From Collimonas antrihumi (GTDB taxonomy: Bacteria; Pseudomonadota; Gammaproteobacteria; Burkholderiales; Burkholderiaceae_D), in the NCBI RefSeq assembly GCF_018304965.1, contig NZ_JAGQED010000012.1, forward strand, positions 44,163-108,162: 64,000 nucleotides of DNA, read 5' to 3'. Position 1 is the stretch's first letter; every line of letters begins with the position of its first letter. This document shows positions 1 to 8,620 of this stretch, piece by piece. A model generated the notes under the pieces. It was not told the origin of the DNA. It was given only the letters and a program-made list of their open reading frames with translations, and searched no databases. Position numbers and translations under genes: made by a program.

Positions 1-529
1 TCAGGTCGGGATTCAGATTGGCATGCACCTTCTTGATGGTGTTGACCAGGTCCGACAAGCCTTCCAGCGCATAGTATTCGCACTGCATCGGGATGATTAC
101 CCCATTCGCTGCGCATAAACCGTTCAAGGTCAGCATCGAAAGCGCCGGCGGACAATCGATCAGGATGAAATCGTATTCGTCTGCAACGCTGATGAACGCG
201 TCTTTCAAACGCTTCTCGCGATTTTCCAGTTCGACCATTTCCACTTCAGCGCCGGCCAGTTCGCGATTTGCCGGCAGCACGTCAAAACGACCCGTCTCTG
301 AAGTTTTGCGCACCGTTTTGATATCCGACATTCCCAACAGCACTTCATAGATCGAAGCCGTCAGCGTGCCTTTGTTGATCCCCGCGCCCATGGTGGCATT
401 ACCCTGTGGATCGAGATCGGCCAGCAAGACGCGTTGATTCAGTTGCGCCAGGCCAGCGGCCAGATTGACGGCGGTGGTGGTTTTACCGACCCCGCCCTTT
501 TGATTGGCGACACAAAATATTTTTGCCAT
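1..529 (-). CDS. parA: ParA/Soj chromosome-partitioning ATPase (3' part missing)
   Basis: Reading leftward from the ATG at 529, the first 176 codons are open to the window edge. The N-terminus has the deviant Walker A box KGGVGKTTT directly after MAKIFCVANQ, followed by LLADLDPQGNATMG (Walker A' region) and DFILIDCPPALSML (Walker B region), the standard order in chromosomal ParA/Soj proteins. ParA is the MinD-type ATPase that, with ParB bound to parS, segregates the replication origin. The C-terminal third and the expected parB lie beyond position 1. The neighbours rsmG and mnmG and two parS sites at 4.06-4.14 kb form the classic origin-proximal block. The identification is secure; only its 3' end is unseen. 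Confidence 0.96.
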   Translation of the reverse strand, partial: MAKIFCVANQKGGVGKTTTAVNLAAGLAQLNQRVLLADLDPQGNATMGAGINKGTLTASIYEVLLGMSDIKTVRKTSETGRFDVLPANRELAGAEVEMVELENREKRLKDAFISVADEYDFILIDCPPALSMLTLNGLCAANGVIIPMQCEYYALEGLSDLVNTIKKVHANLNPDL

Positions 530-551
530 GTATTGGTATGAAGGTCGTGAT

Positions 552-1187
552 TTAGTTAGTCGTTAATTTGATGCCAAAGCCGATCAGGAAAATTCCCGCG
601 GCTTTGGAGGCGAATGCGGCGATACGGCGATTGTGTCCCAGGCGTTTGGCAGCAGTGTTCCCGAGCAGTACCAGCAGACTACCGTAAAACAGTGCGCAAC
701 TGGAGATGATTGCAGCCATGGTCAGGAATGTGAGGCTGCCGCGCTGCGTCGCCGGATCGATGAACAGCGGAAAAAACGCCATGTAAAACACAATCGCCTT
801 GGGATTGATCAATGTCACCAGGAAGCCGCGGGAAAAATTACCGGCGCCGGCAAAGCCGACGGCGGCACTGGCGTCACCGCCTTTCCTGGCAAATAACAAT
901 TTGCAGCCGAGGTAGGCCAGATAAGCCGCGCCCAGATATTGCACGCCCTTGAACACCAGCGGATTCGCGGTCAGCAAGGCTGCTACGCCTACCGCTGCCA
1001 AAAACATCAGCACGGCGTCGCCCATCATGATGCCGAACAGCGAAGCATAGCCGCCGCGCACGCCATGCCGGCCGGCGCTGGTCAGGATACAAAAAGTACC
1101 TGCGCCCGGCAGCATCAGAAACACCATGGTGGCAACGATCAATTGCCAGACATCTGTAATGCCGAGAGTATGAAACAAGGCGCCCAT
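552..1187 (-). CDS. LysE/RhtB-family amino-acid exporter
   Basis: A 211-residue hydrophobic protein with about six predicted membrane segments. The N-terminal stretch FLMLPGAGTFCILTSAGRHG matches the LysE/RhtB signature region near TM1 and the following loop. A second marker is LVTLINPKAIVFYMAFFPLF, whose NPK is typical of the family. Such proteins export amino acids or homoserine lactone-like metabolites by proton exchange; the substrate cannot be read from sequence. AGGAG lies 10 nt before the ATG. It sits between parA and rsmG on the same strand, an unusual insertion in an otherwise conserved gidA-gidB-par order. Confidence 0.88.
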   Translation of the reverse strand: MGALFHTLGITDVWQLIVATMVFLMLPGAGTFCILTSAGRHGVRGGYASLFGIMMGDAVLMFLAAVGVAALLTANPLVFKGVQYLGAAYLAYLGCKLLFARKGGDASAAVGFAGAGNFSRGFLVTLINPKAIVFYMAFFPLFIDPATQRGSLTFLTMAAIISSCALFYGSLLVLLGNTAAKRLGHNRRIAAFASKAAGIFLIGFGIKLTTN

Positions 1188-1263
1188 GATGAATTTACTC
1201 CTGTGATGAATCTGGCTGAGATTAGTCCGACTACCTTACTGTTGCCTGGTATTGCTGCCATGT

Positions 1264-1941
1264 CTACGCTGCACTGCGCTTGATAAAAATCAGATGGCGT
1301 TCCGCATCCAGTCCCGGCACCGCCAATGGCTGCACTTCCGTTACTTGCCAACCGGCTGGCAGACGGGCGATTTCTTCGTCCGGCTGTACGCCTTTGAGGG
1401 CGATGAATTGGCCATTATCCGTCAACAAATGCGCCGACCAGTTAATAAAATCCGCCAGTTCGGCAAATGCCCTGGAAGTGATCACATCAAATTTTTGCGC
1501 TACCTGCAACTGCTCTACTCTTGCGGTATGCACGGTGACGTTGCCAAGGCCGAGCTCGGCTTTGACTTGCGTCAGAAATGCCGTTTTCTTGTGCACCGTG
1601 TCGATCATCGACACCCGCATCGCCGGCTTCGCCTTGGCGGCCCAGATCGCCAGGATCACCCCTGGCAGGCCGCCGCCGGAGCCGACATCCAGCACATGTT
1701 CCGCCGCCGCAAAGGCCGGCACCACCGCCAGAGAGTCCAGCAAATGGTGCGTCATCATCTGCGCAGGTTCGCGGATCGAAGTCAGGTTATAGGTCCGGTT
1801 CCACTTCGCCAACAATGCCAGATAAGCCAGCAATTGCTGCTGCTGTTGCTGATCCAATGCAATTCCCAATGCTTGCGCACCTTGCTGCAGGCTCGCTTCC
1901 AGCGCTTGCTGTGCCGCCGGCGCGGTCTGCGTTGAACTCAT
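1264..1941 (-). CDS. rsmG: 16S rRNA (guanine-527 N7) methyltransferase RsmG (GidB)
   Basis: This 225-residue protein transfers a methyl group from SAM to N7 of G527 in 16S rRNA. The SAM-binding motif HVLDVGSGGGLPGVILAI is intact, followed by MIDTVHKKTAFL and VITSRAFAELADFI, all typical of GidB. I start it at the ATG at 1941 because AAGGAG stands 8 nt upstream; an in-frame start nine codons earlier lacks such a site. The extra N-terminal Q-rich stretch (QQQQQQ) is a local expansion. It lies 81 bp downstream of mnmG on the same strand, probably co-transcribed. Confidence 0.96.
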   Translation of the reverse strand: MSSTQTAPAAQQALEASLQQGAQALGIALDQQQQQQLLAYLALLAKWNRTYNLTSIREPAQMMTHHLLDSLAVVPAFAAAEHVLDVGSGGGLPGVILAIWAAKAKPAMRVSMIDTVHKKTAFLTQVKAELGLGNVTVHTARVEQLQVAQKFDVITSRAFAELADFINWSAHLLTDNGQFIALKGVQPDEEIARLPAGWQVTEVQPLAVPGLDAERHLIFIKRSAA

Positions 1942-2022
1942 GGTGCCACTCCTTGTATATCCCGGCAATTACCTTGATGGTAGTTGATTATTAAGCAATT
2001 ACGTAACTAAGCAATTAGCTAA

Positions 2023-3948
2023 TCAGGCAGCCTGATCGTCAGCACCCAGACGCTTCATGCCACCCTTTTTCAGGTGTACCAGCAGCAGTGACAATGCCGC
2101 CGGCGTAACGCCGGAGATCCGCGAAGCCTGGCCAAAAGTTTCCGGCTTGTGCTGGTTCAGCTTTTGGCGTACCTCGATCGACAAGGCTTGTACGTCCATA
2201 TAATCCAGATCGGCAGGCAGCTTCAGGTTTTCATTGTTCTCATGGCGCTCTACTTCCTTCGCCTGGCGGTCGATGTAACCGGCGTATTTAACCTGGATCT
2301 CGACTTGTTCCTTGACCGTGTCATCCTGCACACCGGGACCACCCAGATCCTGGCCATCGATACCCTTGAGCGTCATCAGTTGATCATAAGTAACGTTTGG
2401 CCGGCGCAACAGATCGACCAGGGAATATTCGCGCTCAATGGCCTTGCCGAGCAAACGCTCAGCTTCTGCTTCGGCCACGATACGGGGATTCACCCAGGTC
2501 GAACGCAGGCGCTCCATTTCCAGCGCCACCGCTTCACGCTTTTTCTCGAACTGCGCCCATTGCGCATCGCCGACACAACCCAACTGGCGGCCAATCTCGG
2601 TCAGGCGCAAGTCGGCGTTATCTTCACGCAGGCTGAGGCGATACTCGGCGCGGCTGGTGAACATGCGATAAGGCTCTTGGACGCCTTGGGTAATCAAGTC
2701 GTCGACCAATACGCCAAGGTAAGCTTCGTCGCGGCGTGGAGTCCAGGCATCGCGCTCCTGTGTTTGCAGTGCGGCATTCAATCCGGCCAGCATGCCTTGG
2801 GCAGCAGCCTCTTCATAACCTGTGGTGCCGTTGATCTGCCCGGCGAAATACAAGCCTTGAATCAATTTGGTTTCCAGCGAAGCCTTCAAACCACGTGGAT
2901 CGAAATAGTCGTATTCGATAGCGTAGCCTGGACGCAGGATGTGAGCGTTCTCCAAGCCGCGCATCGAATGCACCAAGGCCAGCTGCACATCGAATGGCAA
3001 ACTTGTCGAAATGCCATTTGGATAAAACTCGTTGGTGGTCAAGCCTTCCGGCTCCAGGAATATCTGGTGCGAATCCTTGCCGGCAAAGCGGTGGATCTTA
3101 TCCTCGATTGACGGACAGTAGCGCGGCCCTACTCCTTCTATCACGCCCGTATACATCGGGCTGCGATCCAGGCCGGCACGAATGATGTCATGCGTTTGCT
3201 GGTTGGTATGGGTAATCCAGCATGGCAATTGCGCCGGATGCATCGCGGTATTGCCCATCACGGAAAATACCGGCACCGGATCGAGATCGCCCGGTTGTTC
3301 CTGCATTACAGAAAAATCGATAGTACGGCCGTCGATACGTGGCGGCGTGCCTGTCTTCAGGCGGCCTTGCGGCAACTTCAATTCTTTCAGACGCGCCGAC
3401 AAGGAAATCGCCGGTGGGTCTCCGGCACGGCCAGCGGAATAGTTATTGAGACCAACGTGGATCTTCCCATCCAGGAAAGTACCAGCGGTCAACACCACTG
3501 CCCTGCTCCGGAACTGGATACCAACTTGCGTCACGGCGCCAACCACGCGATCGCCCTCTACCAGCAGATCATCCACGGCTTGCTGGAACAACCAAAGGTT
3601 TTCCTGGTTTTCCAGGCGTGAGCGAATCGCTTGCTTGTACAAGATGCGGTCGGCTTGCGCGCGGGTTGCGCGTACTGCCGGTCCTTTTGAGGAGTTCAGG
3701 ATACGGAACTGGATACCGGCTTCATCGGTGGCAATTGCCATCGCACCACCCATGGCGTCGACCTCTTTTACCAGATGGCCCTTACCTATCCCACCAATTG
3801 AAGGATTGCACGACATCTGGCCCAAGGTCTCGATATTGTGGGTCAACAATAAAGTCTTTTGGCCCATGCGAGCGGATGCCAGTGCGGCTTCGGTGCCGGC
3901 ATGACCGCCGCCAACGACGATTACGTCAAAATGTGTAGGAAAAAGCAT
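2023..3948 (-). CDS. mnmG: tRNA uridine-34 carboxymethylaminomethyl synthase, FAD subunit MnmG (GidA)
   Basis: The 641-residue length is normal for MnmG. The N-terminal dinucleotide fold reads [19 protein letters not shown], followed by the family signatures [20 protein letters not shown] and [30 protein letters not shown] closes the FAD-binding part. With MnmE it installs the cmnm5 modification on the wobble uridine of several tRNAs. GAGG lies 6 nt before the ATG. It heads a leftward mnmG-rsmG-(lysE)-parA series; upstream of it are the parS sites. Confidence 0.98.
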   Translation of the reverse strand: MLFPTHFDVIVVGGGHAGTEAALASARMGQKTLLLTHNIETLGQMSCNPSIGGIGKGHLVKEVDAMGGAMAIATDEAGIQFRILNSSKGPAVRATRAQADRILYKQAIRSRLENQENLWLFQQAVDDLLVEGDRVVGAVTQVGIQFRSRAVVLTAGTFLDGKIHVGLNNYSAGRAGDPPAISLSARLKELKLPQGRLKTGTPPRIDGRTIDFSVMQEQPGDLDPVPVFSVMGNTAMHPAQLPCWITHTNQQTHDIIRAGLDRSPMYTGVIEGVGPRYCPSIEDKIHRFAGKDSHQIFLEPEGLTTNEFYPNGISTSLPFDVQLALVHSMRGLENAHILRPGYAIEYDYFDPRGLKASLETKLIQGLYFAGQINGTTGYEEAAAQGMLAGLNAALQTQERDAWTPRRDEAYLGVLVDDLITQGVQEPYRMFTSRAEYRLSLREDNADLRLTEIGRQLGCVGDAQWAQFEKKREAVALEMERLRSTWVNPRIVAEAEAERLLGKAIEREYSLVDLLRRPNVTYDQLMTLKGIDGQDLGGPGVQDDTVKEQVEIQVKYAGYIDRQAKEVERHENNENLKLPADLDYMDVQALSIEVRQKLNQHKPETFGQASRISGVTPAALSLLLVHLKKGGMKRLGADDQAA

Positions 3949-4055
3949 AGTGCGCCTCTTGGAGACGATGAAAAACGGTGAGCAGAGGCGTGATTATAAA
4001 GCATGCAGCCCTCGCCTACACTCCGGATCACTATGCCGCTCAACAACACAACAGA

Positions 4056-4071
4056 TGTTTCACGTGAAACA
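4056..4071. promoter_or_regulatory. parS site 1 (ParB binding)
   Basis: The 16-bp perfect palindrome TGTTTCACGTGAAACA is the bacterial consensus parS. It lies in the 218-bp gap between mnmG and the TSUP gene, about 9 kb from the proposed oriC and close to parA, as expected for a ParB nucleation site. Confidence 0.97.
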
Positions 4072-4107
4072 TTGCAATATCGGATTTTTGAAAACGTGAG
4101 AACAAAA

Positions 4108-4137
4108 CGGCGATTGTTTCACGTGAAACAATCGCCG
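4108..4137. promoter_or_regulatory. parS site 2 within a 30-bp perfect palindrome
   Basis: A second consensus parS (4115-4130) is extended on both sides by CGGCGAT/ATCGCCG, making a 30-bp perfect palindrome with no loop. It is 44 bp from parS site 1. The extension could also form a hairpin in RNA, but there is no T-run, so I read it as a reinforced ParB site. Confidence 0.95.
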
Positions 4138-4166
4138 CTCTCAAAACTGATTTACATATCTAGTAT

Positions 4167-4940
4167 CTACTTAAGGAAGGCGTCGTAACCAGTTTTCAAA
4201 ATCAATACCGATACCACCAGCAAAAATAGCTTCCGCACAAAACCGCTGCCATGCTTGAGTGCAAGCCTCGTACCGACCAATGACCCAGCGACATTACAGA
4301 TAGCCATTATCAATCCAAGCTGCCAGATGATATGTCCGCTATATCCAAACCAAAGCAAGGCAGCCAAATTGGTCGCGACATTAATAACCTTGGATACGGC
4401 TGATGCAGCAAGGAAATCGAAACCAAAAAATCGCACAAACAGGAAAATCAGGAAGCTACCTGTACCAGGGCCAAAAACACCGTCATAAAATCCGATGCCG
4501 CCGCCGATCAATACCGCTAACAACTTCTCTTTCGACCCGGTATGAAGGGGAGCATGGATACTGCCGAAATCTTTCTTCTTCACCGTGTATATGGCGACAG
4601 CCAGCAAAATGAAAGGCAGAGATTTACGAATCGCCTCGGTCGGTATATGGGTGACCACATAAGCACCCAGGAACGAAAGCAAAAATGCCGCTCCAGCAGC
4701 CGGTAGTGCAGCGCTCCACGCCAGCTTGACCCGCTTGGCGAAATTGATCGCGGCAGCGCTAGTGCCGAATATCCCTGCCAGTTTATTGGTTCCGAAAATG
4801 GTGGCCGGCGCGGTATTGGGCAGCATCGAGAACAGGGCTGGAATCTGGATCAAGCCCCCTCCTCCAACCACGGCATCAATCAGACCTGCAACGAAACTGG
4901 CAATAGCCAAAATAAGAAAATCGGGAAATAACTCAGGCAT
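4167..4940 (-). CDS. TSUP-family (TauE/SafE) anion permease
   Basis: A 257-residue membrane protein with about seven to eight hydrophobic segments. The N-terminal repeat motif AGLIDAVVGGGGLIQIPAL and the central LIGGGIGFYDGVFGPGTGSF are the paired signatures of the TauE/SafE (TSUP) superfamily. Family members move sulfite, sulfoacetate, sulfonates or other small organic anions across the inner membrane. The exact substrate is not shown. No strong ribosome-binding site precedes the ATG. It is separated from mnmG by the parS sites and from livM by a terminator, so it is likely transcribed alone. Confidence 0.88.
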   Translation of the reverse strand: MPELFPDFLILAIASFVAGLIDAVVGGGGLIQIPALFSMLPNTAPATIFGTNKLAGIFGTSAAAINFAKRVKLAWSAALPAAGAAFLLSFLGAYVVTHIPTEAIRKSLPFILLAVAIYTVKKKDFGSIHAPLHTGSKEKLLAVLIGGGIGFYDGVFGPGTGSFLIFLFVRFFGFDFLAASAVSKVINVATNLAALLWFGYSGHIIWQLGLIMAICNVAGSLVGTRLALKHGSGFVRKLFLLVVSVLILKTGYDAFLK

Positions 4941-5140
4941 GGTGTGGCAAACGAAGTTTGACGAATATTGAAGACATGCAATTTTACGTGCCTGAGGCTA
5001 AGTAGACATGCTGGATGGATATGTTATTTAGTCATAGCTATCCAAGTATTTCGATTGGCCAGAAAAACTTGAAAGGTTCGGATCGAAAAGTTTGGATAAG
5101 CAACATTGATATACCTGCCTATTATTTAAGCAGACAGAAA

Positions 5141-5174
5141 CAAAAAAACCCGTACCAGCTAAGCTGCGTACGGG
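5141..5174 (-). terminator. Rho-independent terminator of the liv operon
   Basis: The inverted repeat CCCGTAC (5149-5155) / GTACGGG (5168-5174) is followed, in the leftward direction, by seven T residues (A-run 5142-5148 on the + strand). It is 26 bp past the livM stop. Confidence 0.85.
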
Positions 5175-5199
5175 CCTTTAAAAACCGATCAGGATTACA

Positions 5200-6213
5200 T
5201 CATCTACTCTCGGAAGATCGCTTATCAATCAAAGCAGAAATCTCCCCCACAATCCCGCGCCGGAACGCCAACACGCAAACGATGAAAATGAAGCCTGTAA
5301 CGATAGTCACCGATTCGCCCAACCCGCTAAACCAGTCGATGTGGGTAACAGATGCCAGCCAGTTGCCTATATCACCAAGCTTGTTTTCCAGCATGATGAT
5401 GATCACCGCACCGACAATCGGCCCGACGATAGTGCCCAAGCCACCTACCAGCGTCATCAATACCACCAGCCCGGACATGGTCCAGTGCACGTCGGTCAGC
5501 GTTTCAAAGCCCAGCACCAGCGTCTTGGTAGAACCGGCCAAACCGGACAACGCCGCCGACAGCACGAAGGCCAGCAGCTTGTAACGATTGACGTCGTAGC
5601 CCAGCGAGATGGCGCGCGGTTCATTTTCCTTGATGGCTTTCAATACCTGGCCGAACGGAGAATTCACGGTACGCACGATAAGCGCAAAGCCGGCCACGGC
5701 AATCGCCAGCACCACATAGTACAAACTCAAGTCATTGCCGAGATCGATAAAGCCGAGCAAATGCCCGCGCGGTACGCCTTGCAAACCATCCTCGCCACCG
5801 GTGAACGGCATTTGCAGACAAACGAAATACAGCATCTGCGCCAGCGCCAAGGTGATCATCGTGAAATAAATCCCCTGGCGACGGATCGCCAGGCTACCCA
5901 TCACCAGGCCGATCAAGGCACCCGCGGCAGTTCCGGCAATCAGCCCGACTTCCGTTGGCAAGCCCACAGTCGTCAGCGTATAACCTGCAATGTAACCGGC
6001 GCCACCGAAAAACGCAGCATGTCCAAACGACAACAAACCGGTAAAGCCGATCAGCAGATTGAAAGCGCAGGCAAACAGCGCAAAGCAGATGACCTTCATC
6101 AGAAACACCGGATAAATGCCGAACGGTGCCGCCAGTAAGGCGACTAACAGCAAACCGTAGCCGATCTTCTTGGTATCCATACTCATACTCATCCTCATAG
6201 CTGCTCCGCTCAT
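5200..6213 (-). CDS. livM: Branched-chain amino-acid ABC permease LivM
   Basis: A 337-residue inner-membrane permease of the LivM type: about eight to nine hydrophobic segments, the conserved CAFNLLIGFTGLLSFGHAAF near the N-terminus, and the EAA-like cytoplasmic loop ALKAIKENEPRAISLGYDV that contacts the ATPases. The ATG at 6213 overlaps the livH stop (ATGA), implying translational coupling. A start five codons later (6198) has a better ribosome-binding site, GGAG at 5 nt, and may be the real one. It is the last gene of livG-F-K-H-M. Transported substrate may be branched-chain amino acids, urea or amides; sequence alone does not decide. Confidence 0.93.
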   Translation of the reverse strand: MSGAAMRMSMSMDTKKIGYGLLLVALLAAPFGIYPVFLMKVICFALFACAFNLLIGFTGLLSFGHAAFFGGAGYIAGYTLTTVGLPTEVGLIAGTAAGALIGLVMGSLAIRRQGIYFTMITLALAQMLYFVCLQMPFTGGEDGLQGVPRGHLLGFIDLGNDLSLYYVVLAIAVAGFALIVRTVNSPFGQVLKAIKENEPRAISLGYDVNRYKLLAFVLSAALSGLAGSTKTLVLGFETLTDVHWTMSGLVVLMTLVGGLGTIVGPIVGAVIIIMLENKLGDIGNWLASVTHIDWFSGLGESVTIVTGFIFIVCVLAFRRGIVGEISALIDKRSSESR

Positions 6214-7094
6214 TTCTCTTTACCGAACAGGCCTGCGGGCCGGATCATCAGCACAATCGCCATCACGATAAACACCACCGTGGCCGACGCTTCCGGATAA
6301 AACACGCGGGTCAATCCTTCAATTACGCCTAACGCCAGGCCGGTAATGATCGATCCCATGATGGAACCCATGCCACCGATCACTACAACGGCGAATACGA
6401 CGATAATCAGGTTCGAACCCATCAGTGGCGAGACCTGGATCACCGGCGCCGCCAGCACCCCGGCAAAGGCCGCCAAAGCGACGCCGAAGCCGTAGGTCAA
6501 GGTCACCATCAGCGGCACGTTGACGCCGAACGCTTCAACCAGCTTCGGATTCTCGGTGCCGGCACGCAGATAAGCGCCGAGCTTGGTCTTTTCAATCACG
6601 AACCAGGTTGAGAAACACACCGCCAGTGACGCCACCACCACCCAGGCGCGATAGTTCGGCAGCACCATGAAGCCGAGATCGGTAGCGCCATTCAGCAGGT
6701 CCGGAACCGAAAACGGCTGGCCTGAGACGCCGTAGAAGGAGCGGAAGATACCCTCCACCATCAAGGTGATGCCGAAAGTCAGCAGCAAGCCGTACAGATG
6801 ATCCAGCTTGTACAGCCAGCGCAGCATGGTCTTCTCTATGACGATGCCGAACAAGCCCACCAGCAGCGGCGCCAGGATCAGCATCACCCAGTAATTCAGA
6901 TTGAAATAAGTCAGGCCGATCCAGGCCAGGAACGCGCCCATCATGTACAACGCACCGTGAGCGAAATTGATCACGTTGAGCAGGCCGAAGATCACGGCCA
7001 GGCCGAGCGACAGCATGGCGTAAAACGAACCGTTGACGAGCCCCAGCAACAACTGGCTCATCAAGGCTTGAAAGGGAATGCCGAATATTTCCAT
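6210..7094 (-). CDS. livH: Branched-chain amino-acid ABC permease LivH
   Basis: A 294-residue LivH-type permease. The motif GLVNGSFYAMLSLGLAVIFG followed by NVINFAHGALYMMGAF is diagnostic, as is the coupling loop RAGTENPKLVEAFGVNV. It pairs with LivM to form the membrane channel. The gene starts 247 bp after the binding-protein gene, a gap that holds a strong hairpin, and its stop overlaps the livM start. Together these suggest that the permeases are translated from the same mRNA but at lower level than the binding protein. Confidence 0.93.
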   Translation of the reverse strand: MEIFGIPFQALMSQLLLGLVNGSFYAMLSLGLAVIFGLLNVINFAHGALYMMGAFLAWIGLTYFNLNYWVMLILAPLLVGLFGIVIEKTMLRWLYKLDHLYGLLLTFGITLMVEGIFRSFYGVSGQPFSVPDLLNGATDLGFMVLPNYRAWVVVASLAVCFSTWFVIEKTKLGAYLRAGTENPKLVEAFGVNVPLMVTLTYGFGVALAAFAGVLAAPVIQVSPLMGSNLIIVVFAVVVIGGMGSIMGSIITGLALGVIEGLTRVFYPEASATVVFIVMAIVLMIRPAGLFGKEK

Positions 7095-7171
7095 GGCAAT
7101 GTCATCAAAAAAATCACTCGGGCGAGTGAAGAACTATCGAACAGCGCATCAAAAAAATATCAAACAGCGCA

Positions 7172-7207
7172 CCGGCCTGCACATCTCATCAGAAATGTGC
7201 AGGCCGG
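7172..7207 (-). terminator. Intra-operon hairpin between livK and livH
   Basis: A 13-bp perfect stem, CCGGCCTGCACAT (7172-7184) with its complement (7195-7207), and a 10-nt loop. In the leftward direction it is followed, after about 13 nt, by a seven-T run. It is probably a partial terminator or mRNA-stabilising hairpin that keeps the upstream livK message more abundant than livH-livM. Confidence 0.7.
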
Positions 7208-7251
7208 CATCAGGTTGATGATGCGCCAGGCATATCTTCGGACCACGCATA

Positions 7252-7303
7252 CGACCTTGGTCCTCGACCTTGGTTCTCGACCTCGGTCCTTGAGCTTGAT
7301 TCT
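7252..7303. repeat. Four 13-bp imperfect tandem repeats
   Basis: Units CGACCTTGGTCCT, CGACCTTGGTTCT, CGACCTCGGTCCT and TGAGCTTGATTCT run head to tail in the livK-livH gap. They differ by one to several bases. No known binding site is recognised. Confidence 0.85.
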
Positions 7304-7341
7304 TAACCAAGGTCAAGTGCGGTTACTGCAGAGCTGCTATA

Positions 7342-8556
7342 TCATTTCCACAATCCGCACTTGCTCTCGGCCTTGGTGGTGAAAGCTTGTTCGCCTGGGA
7401 TGGTCTGGATCTTGGTCAGGTAATCCCAAGGATATTTGGAGTCAGCCGGCGCCTTGACCTGATACAGCGTCATGTCATGCACTACCCGGCCGTCCGGGCG
7501 CAGATAAGCGTTCTTGGCATACATGTCGTTGAACTTGGCGGTGCGCAGGTGCGCCATGACTTTCTCGCCGTCATCCGTGCCGATTGCCTTGACCGCTATC
7601 AGGTATTGCATCGCAGCGGAATAATCTGCAGCTTGCAAACTGGATGGCTCCTTTTTCATTTTTTCGAAATAACGCTTGGCCCATTTGCGCGACTCGTCGT
7701 TTTGATCCCAGTACCAGCTGTCGGTCAGGTACATGCCCTGAGTTTGTTTCAGCGTCAGCGAATGGATGTCGTTGATGAACACCAGCAAACCGGCCAGCTT
7801 GGCGTTCTTGGTAACACCGAATTCATTCGCAGCCTTGACCGCATTGATCAAGTCGCCGCCGGCATTCGCCAGGCCGATGATTTGCGCTTTGGACGATTGC
7901 GCCTGCAGCATGAATGAAGAGAAATCGGAAGCGTTGAGCGGATGCTTGACCGCGCCCAATACGGTGCCGCCGGCAGCTTTCACCACCGCGGTCGTATCTT
8001 TTTCCAGCGAGGCGCCAAACGCATAATCGGCAGTCAGGAAATACCAGGTCTTGCCACCATGATTAACCACGGCCGAGCCGGTGCCTTTGGCCAAGGCGTA
8101 GGTATCGTAAGCATAGTGCACGGTGTAAGGCGTGCATTCTTCATTAGTCAGGCGCGTGCTGCCGGCGCCGATTTCGAAGAATGGCTTTTTCTTTTCAGCA
8201 GCAATCTTTGCCATCGCCAGAGCCGTACCGGAGTTGGTGCCGCCGATCAGCACGTCCAGTCCCTGCTGGTCAAACCATTCGCGTGCCTTGCTCGATGCGA
8301 TGTCGGCTTTGTTCTGATGATCGGCCGTCACCAGTTCGATTTTCTTACCGTTGATGCTGCCGCCCATATCGGCAATCGCCATCTTTATCGCCTCGGCGCC
8401 GCCAGGACCATCGATGTCGGAGTAGACGCTCGACATGTCGGTGATGAAGCCGATCTTGATAACGTCCCCGGAAATCTGCGCCGATGCCGGCGCCGCAAAA
8501 CCGAGAGCGATGGTGCTACTCACCGCGACTGCCAAAGTCTTTAATTTGATATTCAT
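7342..8556 (-). CDS. livK: Periplasmic substrate-binding protein of the liv-type ABC transporter
   Basis: A 404-residue secreted receptor. The start at 8556 is chosen because GGAG lies 8 nt upstream; the in-frame ATG four codons earlier has none. A Sec signal peptide ends near AAPASAQ (residues 20-26). The mature start ISGDVIKIGFITDMSSVYSD and the later VLIGGTNSGTALAMAKIA are typical of type-1 periplasmic binding folds (peripla_BP_6), the LivK/AmiC/UrtA group. In this operon it sits between the ATPase genes and the permease genes. The ligand is inferred only from the operon type. Confidence 0.9.
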   Translation of the reverse strand: MNIKLKTLAVAVSSTIALGFAAPASAQISGDVIKIGFITDMSSVYSDIDGPGGAEAIKMAIADMGGSINGKKIELVTADHQNKADIASSKAREWFDQQGLDVLIGGTNSGTALAMAKIAAEKKKPFFEIGAGSTRLTNEECTPYTVHYAYDTYALAKGTGSAVVNHGGKTWYFLTADYAFGASLEKDTTAVVKAAGGTVLGAVKHPLNASDFSSFMLQAQSSKAQIIGLANAGGDLINAVKAANEFGVTKNAKLAGLLVFINDIHSLTLKQTQGMYLTDSWYWDQNDESRKWAKRYFEKMKKEPSSLQAADYSAAMQYLIAVKAIGTDDGEKVMAHLRTAKFNDMYAKNAYLRPDGRVVHDMTLYQVKAPADSKYPWDYLTKIQTIPGEQAFTTKAESKCGLWK

Positions 8557-8620
8557 TGTCTTCTCCATTTTTTAAACGACTCGTCATCTCGCAATCACCG
8601 AGACTCCATCTGCCCAAAAA

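Noticed and set aside
4003..4188. 61-codon ORF across the parS sites
   Set aside because: It is produced by the parS palindromes, has no ribosome-binding site and overlaps the 3' end of the TSUP gene.
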